Shown here: piece by piece, positions 9,808 to 18,832 of the stretch
Layout of the letters: each line of letters starts with the position of its first letter
How positions within the stretch are numbered: position 1 is the first letter of the stretch
Source: Limnohabitans parvus II-B4
GTDB lineage: Bacteria > Pseudomonadota > Gammaproteobacteria > Burkholderiales > Burkholderiaceae_C
Direction: 5' to 3'
DNA length: 64,000 bases
Assembly (NCBI RefSeq): GCF_003063455.1
Contig: NZ_NESN01000002.1
Span: forward strand, 496,001 to 560,000
Program-made: the position numbers and the translations under genes
Notes under the pieces: generated by a model
Databases searched by the model: none
What the model was told of the DNA's origin: nothing
What the model saw: the letters and a program-made list of their open reading frames with translations, nothing else

Positions 9808-12800
9808 ATGCTCAACGTCTCTTCCTGGTCGATCCGCAACCCCATTCCCGCCGTCATGCTGTTTGTGCTGCTGACGGTGGCGGGCTTCATCGCCTTTGGG
9901 TCCATGAAGGTGCAAAACTTTCCAGACCTGGACGTGCCCACCATCACCGTGACCGCCAGCCTGCCTGGCGCTGCACCCTCGCAGCTTGAGACCGATGTGG
10001 CCCGCAAGCTCGAAAACGCGCTGGCGCCGCTGCAAGGCCTCAAACACATCACCACCAAGGTGCAAGACGGCGTGGTGTCCATCACCGCCGAGTTCCGCAT
10101 GGAAAAGCCCAGCCAGGAGGCGGTGGACGATGTGCGTTCGGCCATTCAGGGCGTGCGGGCCGATTTGCCTGGCGACCTGCGCGACCCGGTGGTGCAAAAG
10201 CTCAACCTGGCCGGCTCGCCCGTGCTGGCCTACACCCTGCGCTCGTCGCGCATGGACGACGAGGCCCTGTCTTGGCTGGTGGACAAAGAGATCACCCGCA
10301 AACTCTTGTCGCTGCGCGGTGTGGGCGCGGTCAACCGCGTGGGCGGCGTGACGCGTGAGGTGCGTGTGGCGCTCGATGTGAACCGCTTGCAATCGCTCGG
10401 CATCACGGCGGCCGAAGTGTCGCGCCAGCTCAAACAGGTGCAGCAAGAAGGCTCGGGCGGGCGCATGGATTTGGGCGCGGGCGAGCAGCCTGTGCGCACT
10501 TTGGCTACGGTCAAAACGGCGCAAGAGGTGGGCCAAATTGAGCTGGCCACATCGCGAGGTGGGCGTGTTCGCCTGGACCAAGTGGCCACGGTGAGCGACA
10601 CGCTGGCCGATGCGCGGTCTGCGGCCAGCCTCAATGGTGTGCCCGTGGTCGGCTTTGAGGTGGTGCGCAGCAAAGGCGAGAGCGAGGTGGCCGTGGGCCG
10701 CTTGGTGCGTCAAGCGCTGGCCGACTACCGCTTGCAAAACCCGGACATCGAGATCACCGAGTCCTTCGACTTCGTGACCCCGGTGGAAGAGGAATACGAC
10801 GGCTCACTCGTGCTGCTTTACGAAGGCGCGATTTTGGCGGTGCTGGTGGTGTGGCTGTTCTTGCGCGACTGGCGGGCCACCTTTGTGTCTGCCGTGGCAT
10901 TGCCGCTGTCGGTCATCCCGGCCTTCATTGGCATGGCGTATTTGGGTTGTTCCATCAACGTGGTGACTTTGCTGGCGCTGTCCTTGGTGATCGGCGTGCT
11001 GGTGGACGACGCGATTGTGGAAGTGGAAAACATCGTGCGCCATTTGCGCATGGGCAAGTCGCCCTACCAGGCGGCGATGGAAGCGGCCGATGAAATTGGT
11101 CTGGCCGTGATCGCCACCACCTTCACCCTGATCGCGGTGTTTTTGCCCACGGCGTTCATGAGTGGCATTCCGGGCAAGTTCTTCAAGCAGTTTGGCTGGA
11201 CTGCGTCGCTCGCGGTGTTTGCCTCGCTGGTGGTGGCGCGGGTGCTCACGCCCATGATGGCGGCGTACATCTTGAAGCCCATCGTCACCGCCGCGCACGA
11301 ACCCGGCTGGCTCAAGCGCTACATGGTCTGGGCCACTTGGTGCATGAAGCACCGCCTGGTCACCATGGTGCTGGCCACGCTGTTTTTCATCGGCTCCATC
11401 ATGCTGGTGCCTTTGTTGCCCAAGGGTTTCATCCCGCCAGACGACAACTCGCAAACCCAGGTTTATGTGGAGCTGCCACCGGGTTCGACTTTGGCGCAAA
11501 CCCAGGCCAGTGCCGAACACGCCCGCACACTGCTCATGACGGTGAACGACGTGAAGAGCGTCTACACCACCATTGGCGGCGGCAGCGCAGGCAGTGACCC
11601 GTTTGCAGGCGGTGGCGCGGCCGAGGTGCGCAAGGCCACGCTCACCATTCAGCTGAGCGAACGCGGCACACGCCCGCGCAAGCAAACGATTGAAAACGAC
11701 ATCCGTACCGCGCTGCAACAACTGCCTGGCGTGCGCAGCAAGGTGGGCTTGGGCGGCTCGGGCGAGAAATACGTGCTGGTGCTCACCGGCGAAGACCCGC
11801 AGGCCCTGCAAACCGCCGCCATGGCGGTGGAGCGTGACCTGCGCACCATCCAAGGCTTGGGCTCCATTGCATCGACGGCCAGCTTGGTGCGCCCCGAGAT
11901 CGCGGTGCGCCCCGACTTTGCCAAAGCCGCCGATTTGGGCGTAATCAGCGCCGCCATCAGCGACACCTTGCGTGTGGCCACTTTGGGCGACTACGACGCG
12001 GCCCTGCCCAAGCTCAATTTGTCGGAGCGTCAGGTGCCCATCGTCGTGAAACTGGGTGACGAGTCGAGGCATGATCTGAGCACACTCGAGCGCCTGATGG
12101 TGCCGGGCAGCCGTGGCCCGGTCATGCTGGGTCAGGTGGCCAGCATCGAGGTGGCGGGTGGCCCGGCGGTGATTGACCGTTATGACCGCCAGCGCAACAT
12201 CAACTTCGAGATCGAGCTGTCGGGCATGCCCTTGGGCGACGTGACAGCTGCGGTGCAAAAGCTGCCCGCGCTGCAAAGCCTGCCGCCGGGCGTGAAGGTG
12301 GTGGAGGTGGGCGACGCCGAAGTCATGGGCGAACTGTTTGCCAGCTTTGGCCTGGCCATGTTGATCGGCGTGCTGTGCATCTACATCGTGTTGGTGCTGC
12401 TGTTCAAAGGCTTCTTGCACCCCATCACGATTTTGGCGGCGCTGCCGCTGTCGCTGGGTGGCGCGTTTGTGGGCCTCTTGATCGCGCAAAAAAGCTTCTC
12501 CATGCCCTCGCTCATTGGTCTCATCATGCTCATGGGCATCGCGACAAAAAACTCGATCTTGCTGGTGGAGTACGCGATTGAAGCGCGGCGCGGTCACCCC
12601 GCCGCCGACGGCCACCCTGCCGTGCCCGGCATGAGCCGCTGGGATGCCATTCTGGACGCGTGCCACAAACGCGCCCGGCCGATTGTCATGACCACCATCG
12701 CCATGGGTGCGGGCATGCTGCCCATTGCCGTGGGCTGGGGCGCGGCGGACGCGAGTTTTCGCTCGCCCATGGCGATTGCCGTGATCGGCGGCCTGCTCAC

Positions 12801-12903
12801 CAGCACCGTGCTCAGCTTGCTGGTGGTGCCTGTGGTGTTCACTTATCTGGACGATTTGGGGCAGTGGGTGGGGCGGATGTATGCCAGGCTGACCGGAAGG
12901 TGA
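9808..12903 (+). CDS. RND family efflux transporter permease (HAE1-like)
   Basis: Proton-driven inner-membrane exporter, 1031 aa, the usual length for AcrB-like pumps. It starts with the typical cytoplasmic end and TM1 (SIRNPIPAVMLFVLLTV) and the PNFPDLDVP-type region after it. The TM4 proton-relay aspartates are present in VIGVLVDDAIVEVENI, and the second half repeats the fold (LMGIATKNSILLVEYAIEA). It is translated just behind the adaptor with an AAGGGA ribosome-binding site. Multidrug, solvent or fatty-acid export are all possible. The gene is convergent with the photolyase; a repeat-rich spacer of about 125 bases separates them. Confidence 0.94.
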   Translation: MLNVSSWSIRNPIPAVMLFVLLTVAGFIAFGSMKVQNFPDLDVPTITVTASLPGAAPSQLETDVARKLENALAPLQGLKHITTKVQDGVVSITAEFRMEKPSQEAVDDVRSAIQGVRADLPGDLRDPVVQKLNLAGSPVLAYTLRSSRMDDEALSWLVDKEITRKLLSLRGVGAVNRVGGVTREVRVALDVNRLQSLGITAAEVSRQLKQVQQEGSGGRMDLGAGEQPVRTLATVKTAQEVGQIELATSRGGRVRLDQVATVSDTLADARSAASLNGVPVVGFEVVRSKGESEVAVGRLVRQALADYRLQNPDIEITESFDFVTPVEEEYDGSLVLLYEGAILAVLVVWLFLRDWRATFVSAVALPLSVIPAFIGMAYLGCSINVVTLLALSLVIGVLVDDAIVEVENIVRHLRMGKSPYQAAMEAADEIGLAVIATTFTLIAVFLPTAFMSGIPGKFFKQFGWTASLAVFASLVVARVLTPMMAAYILKPIVTAAHEPGWLKRYMVWATWCMKHRLVTMVLATLFFIGSIMLVPLLPKGFIPPDDNSQTQVYVELPPGSTLAQTQASAEHARTLLMTVNDVKSVYTTIGGGSAGSDPFAGGGAAEVRKATLTIQLSERGTRPRKQTIENDIRTALQQLPGVRSKVGLGGSGEKYVLVLTGEDPQALQTAAMAVERDLRTIQGLGSIASTASLVRPEIAVRPDFAKAADLGVISAAISDTLRVATLGDYDAALPKLNLSERQVPIVVKLGDESRHDLSTLERLMVPGSRGPVMLGQVASIEVAGGPAVIDRYDRQRNINFEIELSGMPLGDVTAAVQKLPALQSLPPGVKVVEVGDAEVMGELFASFGLAMLIGVLCIYIVLVLLFKGFLHPITILAALPLSLGGAFVGLLIAQKSFSMPSLIGLIMLMGIATKNSILLVEYAIEARRGHPAADGHPAVPGMSRWDAILDACHKRARPIVMTTIAMGAGMLPIAVGWGAADASFRSPMAIAVIGGLLTSTVLSLLVVPVVFTYLDDLGQWVGRMYARLTGR

Positions 12904-12914
12904 GCCTCATCAGA

Positions 12915-12942
12915 GATGGATTCCCGCCTTCGCAGGAATGAC
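12915..12942 (+). repeat. Dispersed dRS3-like palindromic repeat, copy A
   Basis: 28-base element with conserved ends GATGGATTCCC and GGAATGAC around a short core. It matches 25 of 28 positions with the copy at 25029-25056. Read on the minus strand in one frame it gives the SFLRRRES-type peptide often seen where this kind of repeat is mis-translated. The layout (conserved inverted ends, variable core) resembles Neisseria dRS3 elements. Confidence 0.7.
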
Positions 12943-13023
12943 AAGAGGGTGCAGGGATGACAAGAGCTGCAGGGATGACAAGAGGGCGTAGGAATGGCCA
13001 GAAGGTGTGTGAATGGCCAGGGC
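12935..13023. repeat. Short tandem array of about 19-base units
   Basis: Four and a half imperfect units, each opening with GGRATGAC or GGAATGGC and continuing AAGAG..GTGCA: about 12935-12953, 12954-12971, 12972-12990, 12991-13010 and a partial unit to 13023. The first unit begins inside the right end of the dRS3-like repeat, so the array looks like reiteration of that repeat's end. It fills the spacer between two convergent genes. Confidence 0.65.
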
Positions 13024-13027
13024 TTGT

Positions 13028-14566
13028 TCACATCCCATCCAACCCTTCCCGTGTGGCATTTGCCTGCGCCCGAATCTGCGACTTGTCCTCCTCGCTCATC
13101 TTGCCCACATGCTTGACCATGAGCGCGGTGCGCGGGTTGCCTGCAAAGGCTTGTTCGTGGCGGATTAAAAAATCCCAATACAAAGTGGTCATGGGGCAGG
13201 CGCTGGGGCCGGTGCGCACCTCGGGCTGGTAGCGGCAGCCTTTGCAGTAGTTGCTCATGCGGCTCACATATTGGCCGCTGGCCACATAGGGCTTGCTGGT
13301 GAAACGCCCGCCGTTGGCGTGCAGCGCCATCCCTAGGGTATTGGGCGTCTCCACCCACTCCACCGCGTCCACGTACATCGCGCGGTACCAAGCGCTGACC
13401 TGCTGGGGTGACAGGCCCGCCAACACCGCAAATTGCCCCGTGACCATGAGCCGCTGGATGTGGTGGGCATAACCGTGTTGCAGGCTTTGGCCAATAGTCG
13501 CTTGCATGCAGGCCATGTGGGTGTTGCCTGTCCAGTACCACTTGGGCAGGTCGCGGGTGTGGCCGTAGTGGTTGGCCTCTGCCAGGTGCGGCATGTCCAG
13601 CCAGTACACACCACGGATGAACTCGCGCCAGCCCAGCACCTGGCGGATGAAGCCTTCCACGCTGGCCAGCGGCAAGCCCCGTTCGTGATAAGCCTGTTCG
13701 GCGGCGGTGATCACTTCACGCGGGTTCAGTAAATGCAGGTTCAGGCTGCTGCCCACCAGCGCGTGCCAGCCAAAAGGCAGCGTGGTCCACATGGCGTCTT
13801 GCCAGGCACCAAAGTTTTCCAGGCGCTGGTCGATGAAGTGCTGCAAAGCCACCAGCGCGTCTTCGCGGGTCACAGGCCAGGCAAAGTGGTCCAGCGTGCC
13901 GGGGTGCCCTGCAAAGCGTGTTTGCACCAGCGAGATCACGTCTTGCGTCACGCGGTCGGGCGCAAAACGGGCGGGCGGGGGCACCGTGCCGGGGCCCTTG
14001 GCTCCAAAGCCTTTGCGGTTCTCTGCGTCGTAGTTCCATTGCCCGCCAATCGGCTCTTTGCCTTCCATCAAGATGCCGTGGCGCTTGCGCATCTCGCGGT
14101 AAAAGAACTCCATGCGAAGTTCTTTTTTGTCGCCTGCCCACTTGGCAAACTCGGCCCGGCTGCACAAAAAGTGCGTGTCATTCACCCAGCGCAGCAGCAC
14201 TTGGGCGTGTTCGGCGGCGCTATCAATCAGTTGCTCCATGCGCCAGGCCCCGGTTTCCATGACCACCAGCGCCTTCGGTTGGTGAGTGTGCAGGGCGTGG
14301 GCGAGCCGCCCAGCGAAGTCACCGGGCAGGCTCGGGTCGTCTACCTTCATGTATACGCAAGGCCAGCGGCGGCGGTGTGCTTCGTTGGCAAAGTGCCGCA
14401 TGCCCGACAAAAACAGCGCGATGCGGGCTTGGTGGTTCCAGACTTCGCCCGCTTCGCTGTCGGCCTCGATCATCAGCAGACGGTCTTGCGCCGGGTCAAA
14501 GTCTTCAAACGCCGGGTTGTCCCAACCTAATTGGTCGCCCAGCACCAAGATCAGATGGCGTGTCAT
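13028..14566 (-). CDS. Cryptochrome/photolyase family protein, PhrB (6-4)-type with iron-sulfur cluster motif
   Basis: 512 aa member of the bacterial FeS cryptochrome/photolyase (PhrB) group, which repairs (6-4) photoproducts using light, FAD and a ribolumazine antenna. The start LILVLGDQL is typical of the group. The C-terminal part carries CKGCRYQP and SACPMTTLYWDF, giving three of the cysteines that ligate the 4Fe-4S cluster; a fourth is expected upstream (for example HMACMQ). The ATG at 14566 overlaps the stop of the DUF2256 gene by 4 bases, so the pair is translationally coupled. It is divergent from the glutathione peroxidase operon, consistent with a light/singlet-oxygen response role. 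Confidence 0.93.
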   Translation of the reverse strand: MTRHLILVLGDQLGWDNPAFEDFDPAQDRLLMIEADSEAGEVWNHQARIALFLSGMRHFANEAHRRRWPCVYMKVDDPSLPGDFAGRLAHALHTHQPKALVVMETGAWRMEQLIDSAAEHAQVLLRWVNDTHFLCSRAEFAKWAGDKKELRMEFFYREMRKRHGILMEGKEPIGGQWNYDAENRKGFGAKGPGTVPPPARFAPDRVTQDVISLVQTRFAGHPGTLDHFAWPVTREDALVALQHFIDQRLENFGAWQDAMWTTLPFGWHALVGSSLNLHLLNPREVITAAEQAYHERGLPLASVEGFIRQVLGWREFIRGVYWLDMPHLAEANHYGHTRDLPKWYWTGNTHMACMQATIGQSLQHGYAHHIQRLMVTGQFAVLAGLSPQQVSAWYRAMYVDAVEWVETPNTLGMALHANGGRFTSKPYVASGQYVSRMSNYCKGCRYQPEVRTGPSACPMTTLYWDFLIRHEQAFAGNPRTALMVKHVGKMSEEDKSQIRAQANATREGLDGM

Positions 14567-14724
14567 GCCTTGCCTTTGGCGGCGCGGCAGCGGTCACTGC
14601 AATACAGCACGCTGTCCCAGTTTTTGGCCCAGCTTTTGCGCCAGCTCATGGGGCGGCCACATACCGCGCAGGGTTTTTGCGGCAAATCCTGTTTGTTCCC
14701 TTTGAAACCCGAGGGTTTGGGCAT
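14563..14724 (-). CDS. DUF2256 small zinc-ribbon-like protein
   Basis: 53 aa protein of family DUF2256. It begins MPKPSGFKGNKQDLPQK and carries two Cys pairs (CAVCGRP and CSDRC), which probably bind zinc. In many proteobacteria this gene sits beside PhrB-type photolyases, as it does here, where its stop overlaps the photolyase start (ATGA). The ATG at 14724 is chosen because the conserved family starts there; the upstream in-frame codons are not conserved-looking. Function unknown; a role in photolyase maturation or in the same stress response is inference from context. Confidence 0.85.
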   Translation of the reverse strand: MPKPSGFKGNKQDLPQKPCAVCGRPMSWRKSWAKNWDSVLYCSDRCRAAKGKA

Positions 14725-14752
14725 GCGCTTCTCCAATGAAAAAGGGGCTGGC

Positions 14753-14781
14753 GTGACAAGGTGCATAAACAAGTTTAAACT
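14753..14781 (+). promoter_or_regulatory. Candidate promoter of the photo-oxidative stress operon
   Basis: GTGACA (14753-14758) and TAAACT (14776-14781) are separated by 17 bases, a fair sigma-70-like match 31 bases upstream of the glutathione peroxidase start. The palindrome TGACTGGTCA lies just after it (14781-14790) and could be a regulator site. No MerR/LitR-type or ECF sigma gene is in the window. Confidence 0.35.
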
Positions 14782-14812
14782 GACTGGTCACAAAATAGAT
14801 TTTAAAGTGCAA

Positions 14813-15418
14813 ATGAATCACTCTTGGGTAAAACAATGGGGCGGCAGCCTGCTGATGGCTGTGTTGGCCGCCGTGCTGGGCTTGGGATTGGACATGGCTC
14901 AGGCCAACCCACAAGCGGCTGCCCAGACAGCGGTCTGCCCGGCCATCCTGAACCACAGCTTCGACCGCCTGCAAGACGAAAAGCCCCAGTCGCTGTGCCA
15001 ATACGCGGGCCGGGTGGTGCTGGTGGTCAACACCGCCAGCTTTTGCGGTTTTACCTCGCAATACAAAGGCCTGGAAGCCCTGAACACCCAGTACAAAGAC
15101 CAGGGCCTTGTGGTGCTGGGCTTTCCATCCAACGACTTTGCGCAGGAAAAAGGCAGCAACAAGGACATTGCCGCCTTTTGCGAAAGCACCTTCGGCGTGA
15201 AGTTCCCAATGTTCACCAAAACCCAGGTCACGGGCGAGGGTGCAGCGCCCCTGTTCAAACAGCTCACTGCACAAACCGGGCAAAAGCCGCGCTGGAACTT
15301 TCACAAATACCTGATCGGCCGCGATGGCAAGGTGATTGACCAATACAGCAGCATGACCGGACCTGAAAGCAAGACCCTGCTGTCGGCCATCGACAAAGCC
15401 TTGAAAGCCAAGCCATGA
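14813..15418 (+). CDS. Glutathione peroxidase family protein, exported
   Basis: 201 aa thiol peroxidase of the glutathione peroxidase family. It has an N-terminal membrane/signal segment (LLMAVLAAVLGLGLDMAQA), so it probably acts in the periplasm, unlike the usual cytoplasmic BtuE type. The active-site region NTASFCGFTSQYKGLE contains the peroxidatic Cys, GFPSNDFAQEKG carries the conserved N-D-F, and WNFHKYLIGRDG supplies the conserved Trp. The ATG at 14813 is chosen over upstream in-frame codons because it directly precedes the signal. It is the first gene of the plus-strand operon, and its stop overlaps the next start by 4 bases. Confidence 0.9.
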   Translation: MNHSWVKQWGGSLLMAVLAAVLGLGLDMAQANPQAAAQTAVCPAILNHSFDRLQDEKPQSLCQYAGRVVLVVNTASFCGFTSQYKGLEALNTQYKDQGLVVLGFPSNDFAQEKGSNKDIAAFCESTFGVKFPMFTKTQVTGEGAAPLFKQLTAQTGQKPRWNFHKYLIGRDGKVIDQYSSMTGPESKTLLSAIDKALKAKP

Positions 15419-16746
15419 AGCCGCGCATGAAACTGGCCATCGTGGGTTCGGGTATTTCCGGCTTGGCCGTGGCCCACACCTTGAAAGACCACGCCGACAT
15501 CACCGTGTTCGAGGCGGGCGATTATTTTGGTGGCCACACCCACACGGTGGACGTGACGCTGCCCACACCGCAAGGCCCGGTCACGCATGGCGTGGACACG
15601 GGTTTTCTGGTATTCAATGAACGCACTTACCCCAACCTGATCAACCTGTTTGCCGAGCTGGGCGTGGAGACCGCGCCGTCCGACATGTCGTTTTCGGTCA
15701 AGGTGCCGGGCGCTCTGAACGGCAAAGCCCTGGAGTGGAGCGGTACCGACTTGAACAGCGTGTTCGCGCAGCGCCGCAACCTGGTCAACCCACGCTTTTG
15801 GCGCATGCTTGCCGACGTGATGCGCTTCAATGCGCTGTGCACCCGCATCGCCAAAGAGCAGCGCGAGAAAGAGTTGCAGCAGCCCTTGAGTGAATTTTTG
15901 AAAACTCACAAATTCAGCGAGCCGTTTCGCGACTGGTATTTCCTGCCCATGCTGGGCTGCATTTGGAGTTGCCCGACCGACCAGATGCTGCAGTTTCCGG
16001 TGGCGACCATGATCCGGTTTTGCCACAACCATGGCCTGATTCAGGTGACCAACCGCCCGCAATGGTTTAGCGTGGTGGGCGGTGCCCGCAACTACGTTGA
16101 GAAGATTTTGGCGGTCGTGCACGACAAGCGCCTGAACACGCCGGTACGCCTGATCGAGCGCGATGAACAAGGTGTTCGCGTCATCACCGATGGACACGCC
16201 GAGCGCTTTGATGAAGTGGTGATCGCCACCCACACCGACCAAGCGCTGGGCCTGTTGCGCGAACCCTCGGGTGACGAGCGCAGCGTGCTGGGGGCCATCC
16301 GCTACCAAGACAACCGCGCCGTGCTGCACACCGATGCCAGCGTCTTGCCCGCCAATTCCAAGACCTGGGCCGCCTGGAACTACGAGCGCGCTGCCAGCAC
16401 CGAGCGTGAGTCTTCTCGGGTGTGTCTGCACTATTTGCTCAACCGCTTGCAACGCATTCCGTTTCAGCAAGCCGTGGTGGTCTCGCTCAACCCGCTGCAG
16501 GCGATAGACCCCGCCACCATCGTGGGCGAGTACGACTACGCCCACCCGGTGTTTGACCTGAAAGCCATCGACGCACAAAAGCGCGTGCCCTTGCTGCAAG
16601 GTCAGCGCCACACTTGGTACGCCGGAGCCTGGACAGGTTATGGCTTTCACGAAGACGGCCTCAAGTCTGGTCTGCAAGTGGGGCGTGCCTTGCTCAAGCA
16701 AGTTCACGAGCAAGGCAGCGCTGTTCAGGACCCGTTGGCCGCATGA
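15415..16746 (+). CDS. NAD(P)/FAD-dependent oxidoreductase (amine-oxidase-like)
   Basis: 443 aa flavoprotein with an N-terminal dinucleotide-binding motif IVGSGISGLAVAH and the following FEAGDYFGGHTHTVD, typical of the 'predicted NAD/FAD-binding protein' family encoded next to DUF1365 and cyclopropane synthase genes. The closing FAD-contact region WYAGAWTGYGFHEDGLKSG is also present. Related cluster members in alphaproteobacteria are linked to unsaturated and methylated fatty-acid chemistry, so an acyl-lipid oxidoreductase is likely, though the substrate is not shown by sequence. It overlaps both neighbours by ATGA. A second ATG at 15427 is an alternative start. Confidence 0.9.
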   Translation: MKPRMKLAIVGSGISGLAVAHTLKDHADITVFEAGDYFGGHTHTVDVTLPTPQGPVTHGVDTGFLVFNERTYPNLINLFAELGVETAPSDMSFSVKVPGALNGKALEWSGTDLNSVFAQRRNLVNPRFWRMLADVMRFNALCTRIAKEQREKELQQPLSEFLKTHKFSEPFRDWYFLPMLGCIWSCPTDQMLQFPVATMIRFCHNHGLIQVTNRPQWFSVVGGARNYVEKILAVVHDKRLNTPVRLIERDEQGVRVITDGHAERFDEVVIATHTDQALGLLREPSGDERSVLGAIRYQDNRAVLHTDASVLPANSKTWAAWNYERAASTERESSRVCLHYLLNRLQRIPFQQAVVVSLNPLQAIDPATIVGEYDYAHPVFDLKAIDAQKRVPLLQGQRHTWYAGAWTGYGFHEDGLKSGLQVGRALLKQVHEQGSAVQDPLAA

Positions 16747-17555
16747 AGCCAGCCACCGCGCTCATCGGCTGGGGCCAGGTGCGTCATACGCGGCACCGCC
16801 CTGCCCACCATGCGTTCGTCTATCCAACCGCTTTCTTGATGTTGCCGATGCGCAGCTTGGCGTTTGCAGGCATTCGCGAGCAGGGGCTCGCTCCCGCACG
16901 CGAATGTGAACCGACTGCATTGGCCATCAACCGCCCCGCCTGGTTCGCCTTCCATGACGCCGACCACGGGGATGGCCGCCCGGCCGAGACTGGCGGGGCG
17001 CTGGCTTGGCTGGACGAATTGCTGCAGCGAGAGGGCATCCAAGATGCCACAGGCGAGGTCTGGCTGCAGGCTTTTCCGCGGGTGCTGGGCCATGCTTTCA
17101 AGCCCGTGAGCTTTTGGTATGCGCACCGCGCCGACGGCAGACTGGCCGCCATCGTGGCCGAGGTAAACAACACCTTTGGCGAGCGCCATTGCTACCTGCT
17201 GCCTGAGCCGCAATACGGCCAGACGATCCTGGCCCACAAGGTTTTTCATGTTTCGCCCTTTTGCGATGTGCAAGGGGAGTACCGATTCCGTTTCATGCGC
17301 ACGCAACACAATGGCCAAGACCGCATCGTGGCGCGTGTGGACCACGCTGACGCCGATGGCCCGCTGATTGACACGAGCTGGAGCGGCGTGCTGGAGCCCG
17401 CCACCGCAGGCGCTTTGCGCCGCGTGGTGTGGCGCTTTCCGCTGCTCACATTGGGGGTGGTGGCACGCATCCATTGGCATGCGCTCTTGCTGTGGCTGAA
17501 AAAAGTACCGTTTTGGCGCAAGCCCGAACCTCCCCGCGATTTTGTGACCCGATGA
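16743..17555 (+). CDS. DUF1365 domain protein
   Basis: 270 aa protein of DUF1365, a family of unknown activity almost always found between an FAD oxidoreductase and a cyclopropane-fatty-acyl-phospholipid synthase, as here. Family marks are RHTRHRPAHHAFVYPTAFLML at the N terminus (the part to HAFVYP is the key signature), AFPRVLGHAFKPVSFWYAHR, and the C-terminal HWHALLLWLKKVPF. Residues about 44-57 (REQGLAPAREC and flanks) look like an insertion encoded by a REP-like palindrome (16871-16906). It is coupled to both neighbours by ATGA overlaps. Confidence 0.9.
   Translation: MKPATALIGWGQVRHTRHRPAHHAFVYPTAFLMLPMRSLAFAGIREQGLAPARECEPTALAINRPAWFAFHDADHGDGRPAETGGALAWLDELLQREGIQDATGEVWLQAFPRVLGHAFKPVSFWYAHRADGRLAAIVAEVNNTFGERHCYLLPEPQYGQTILAHKVFHVSPFCDVQGEYRFRFMRTQHNGQDRIVARVDHADADGPLIDTSWSGVLEPATAGALRRVVWRFPLLTLGVVARIHWHALLLWLKKVPFWRKPEPPRDFVTR
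16871..16906. repeat. REP-like palindrome inside the DUF1365 gene
   Basis: CATTCGCG (16871-16878) and CGCGAATG (16899-16906) are perfect inverted arms, with GAGCAGGGGCTCGCTCCC between them. The sequence closely matches, on the opposite strand, the intergenic REP-like element at 43002-43029 (GGGAGCGAG...GCTCGCGAA). It keeps the reading frame of the host gene. Confidence 0.6.
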
Positions 17556-18832
17556 ACACTGGACCCCACCGGATGCCCACCACGATGAAGACCATTGACC
17601 AAGCCACCGCCCTGGGGGCATCCAGCGCCGCAGCGCACATCCCGCACGCCAGCTTGCCCAAAGCCGCCACGCGTTTGCTGGGCTTGCTCACCCGACTGAA
17701 AATCGGCACCCTCACCCTGCACGCACCCGATGGCAATTTTCAGGTGTTTGGCACGCACGAGGCCCCGTTTGCAGCTTTGCACATTCACAGTTGGTCGGTG
17801 TGCGCCGAGGTGCTCAAGTCGGGCGACATCGGCTTTGCCGAAGGCTACATGGCGGGTGATTGGGACACACCCGATCTGGCCGCTTTGCTGCGCCTGTTGA
17901 TCGCCAACCGCACGCAAATTGAGGGCGCGATTTATGGCCACTGGCTGGGACGACTGGTCTACCGCGTCAAGCACCTGCTCAACCGCAACAACCGCAGCAA
18001 CAGCCGCAAGAACATCCACGCGCATTACGACCTGGGCAATGCTTTTTACGAGCTGTGGCTGGACGGCACGATGAATTATTCGTCGGCCTGGTTTGAAGGC
18101 GACCACACGCAAGACATGGCCGAGGCCCAAAAAGCCAAAGTGCGCCGCGCTCTGCGCATGGTGAATGTCCAGCCGGGTGACCGCGTGCTGGAAATCGGTT
18201 GCGGCTGGGGCGCCTTGGCCGAATCGGCCACCACCGAGTTTGGTGCCCACATCACGGGCGTGACGCTGTCGACCGAGCAGCTGGCTTTTGCCCAGACCCG
18301 CATGCAAGCCCACGGCGTGCAGCAGCGGGCCGATTTGCGCTTGCAAGACTACCGCGACATCGACGATGGGCCGTACGACGCGATCTGCTCGATCGAGATG
18401 ATCGAGGCCGTGGGCCAGGAATATTGGCCCACCTATTTCCAGACGGTGAGCCGTTTGCTCAAGCCCGGTGGCCGCGCCTGTATCCAGAGCATCACCATCG
18501 ACGACGCGCTGTTCGAGCGTTATTTGAATTCCACTGACTTCATCCAGCAGTACATCTTTCCGGGCGGCTGCCTGCCCAGCCCCAGTGAGTTCCGCAAACA
18601 GGCACAAGCCGCTGGTCTGCAGGTGGTGGACGAGCTGAACTTTGGCCCCGACTACGCCGAAACCCTGCGCCGCTGGCGCGAGAGCTTTATGGTGCAACAG
18701 GACACTGTGCGGACCCTGAAATTTGACGATCGCTTCATCCGCCTGTGGGCCTTTTACTTGGCGTACTGCGAAGCCGCGTTCGATGAGGCCAACATTGATG
18801 TGGTGCAGTTCACCTTGGTCAAACCGGCTTGA
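17552..18832 (+). CDS. cfa: Cyclopropane-fatty-acyl-phospholipid synthase family methyltransferase
   Basis: 426 aa SAM-dependent enzyme that methylates or cyclopropanates unsaturated acyl chains of membrane phospholipids. The CFA signature HAHYDLGNAFYELWLDG is followed by the SAM-binding motif VLEIGCGWGALAES (about residues 212-225) and SIEMIEAVGQEYWPTYF, with IFPGGCLPSPSE near the end. Because it sits with the FAD oxidoreductase and DUF1365, it may be the methyltransferase version used for branched or furan fatty acids rather than simple cyclopropanes. That is inference. The ATG at 17552 overlaps the previous stop by ATGA; ATGs at 17573 and 17585 are weaker alternatives. Confidence 0.93.
   Translation: MNTGPHRMPTTMKTIDQATALGASSAAAHIPHASLPKAATRLLGLLTRLKIGTLTLHAPDGNFQVFGTHEAPFAALHIHSWSVCAEVLKSGDIGFAEGYMAGDWDTPDLAALLRLLIANRTQIEGAIYGHWLGRLVYRVKHLLNRNNRSNSRKNIHAHYDLGNAFYELWLDGTMNYSSAWFEGDHTQDMAEAQKAKVRRALRMVNVQPGDRVLEIGCGWGALAESATTEFGAHITGVTLSTEQLAFAQTRMQAHGVQQRADLRLQDYRDIDDGPYDAICSIEMIEAVGQEYWPTYFQTVSRLLKPGGRACIQSITIDDALFERYLNSTDFIQQYIFPGGCLPSPSEFRKQAQAAGLQVVDELNFGPDYAETLRRWRESFMVQQDTVRTLKFDDRFIRLWAFYLAYCEAAFDEANIDVVQFTLVKPA

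Noticed and set aside
10804..12666. 620-codon open frame antisense to the RND pump
   Set aside because: His/Gln/Arg-rich composition typical of the reverse of a GC-rich membrane protein gene; the pump is intact on the other strand.
12935..13023. Possible CRISPR array
   Set aside because: Units are only about 19 bases, directly tandem with no unique spacers, and no cas genes are near.
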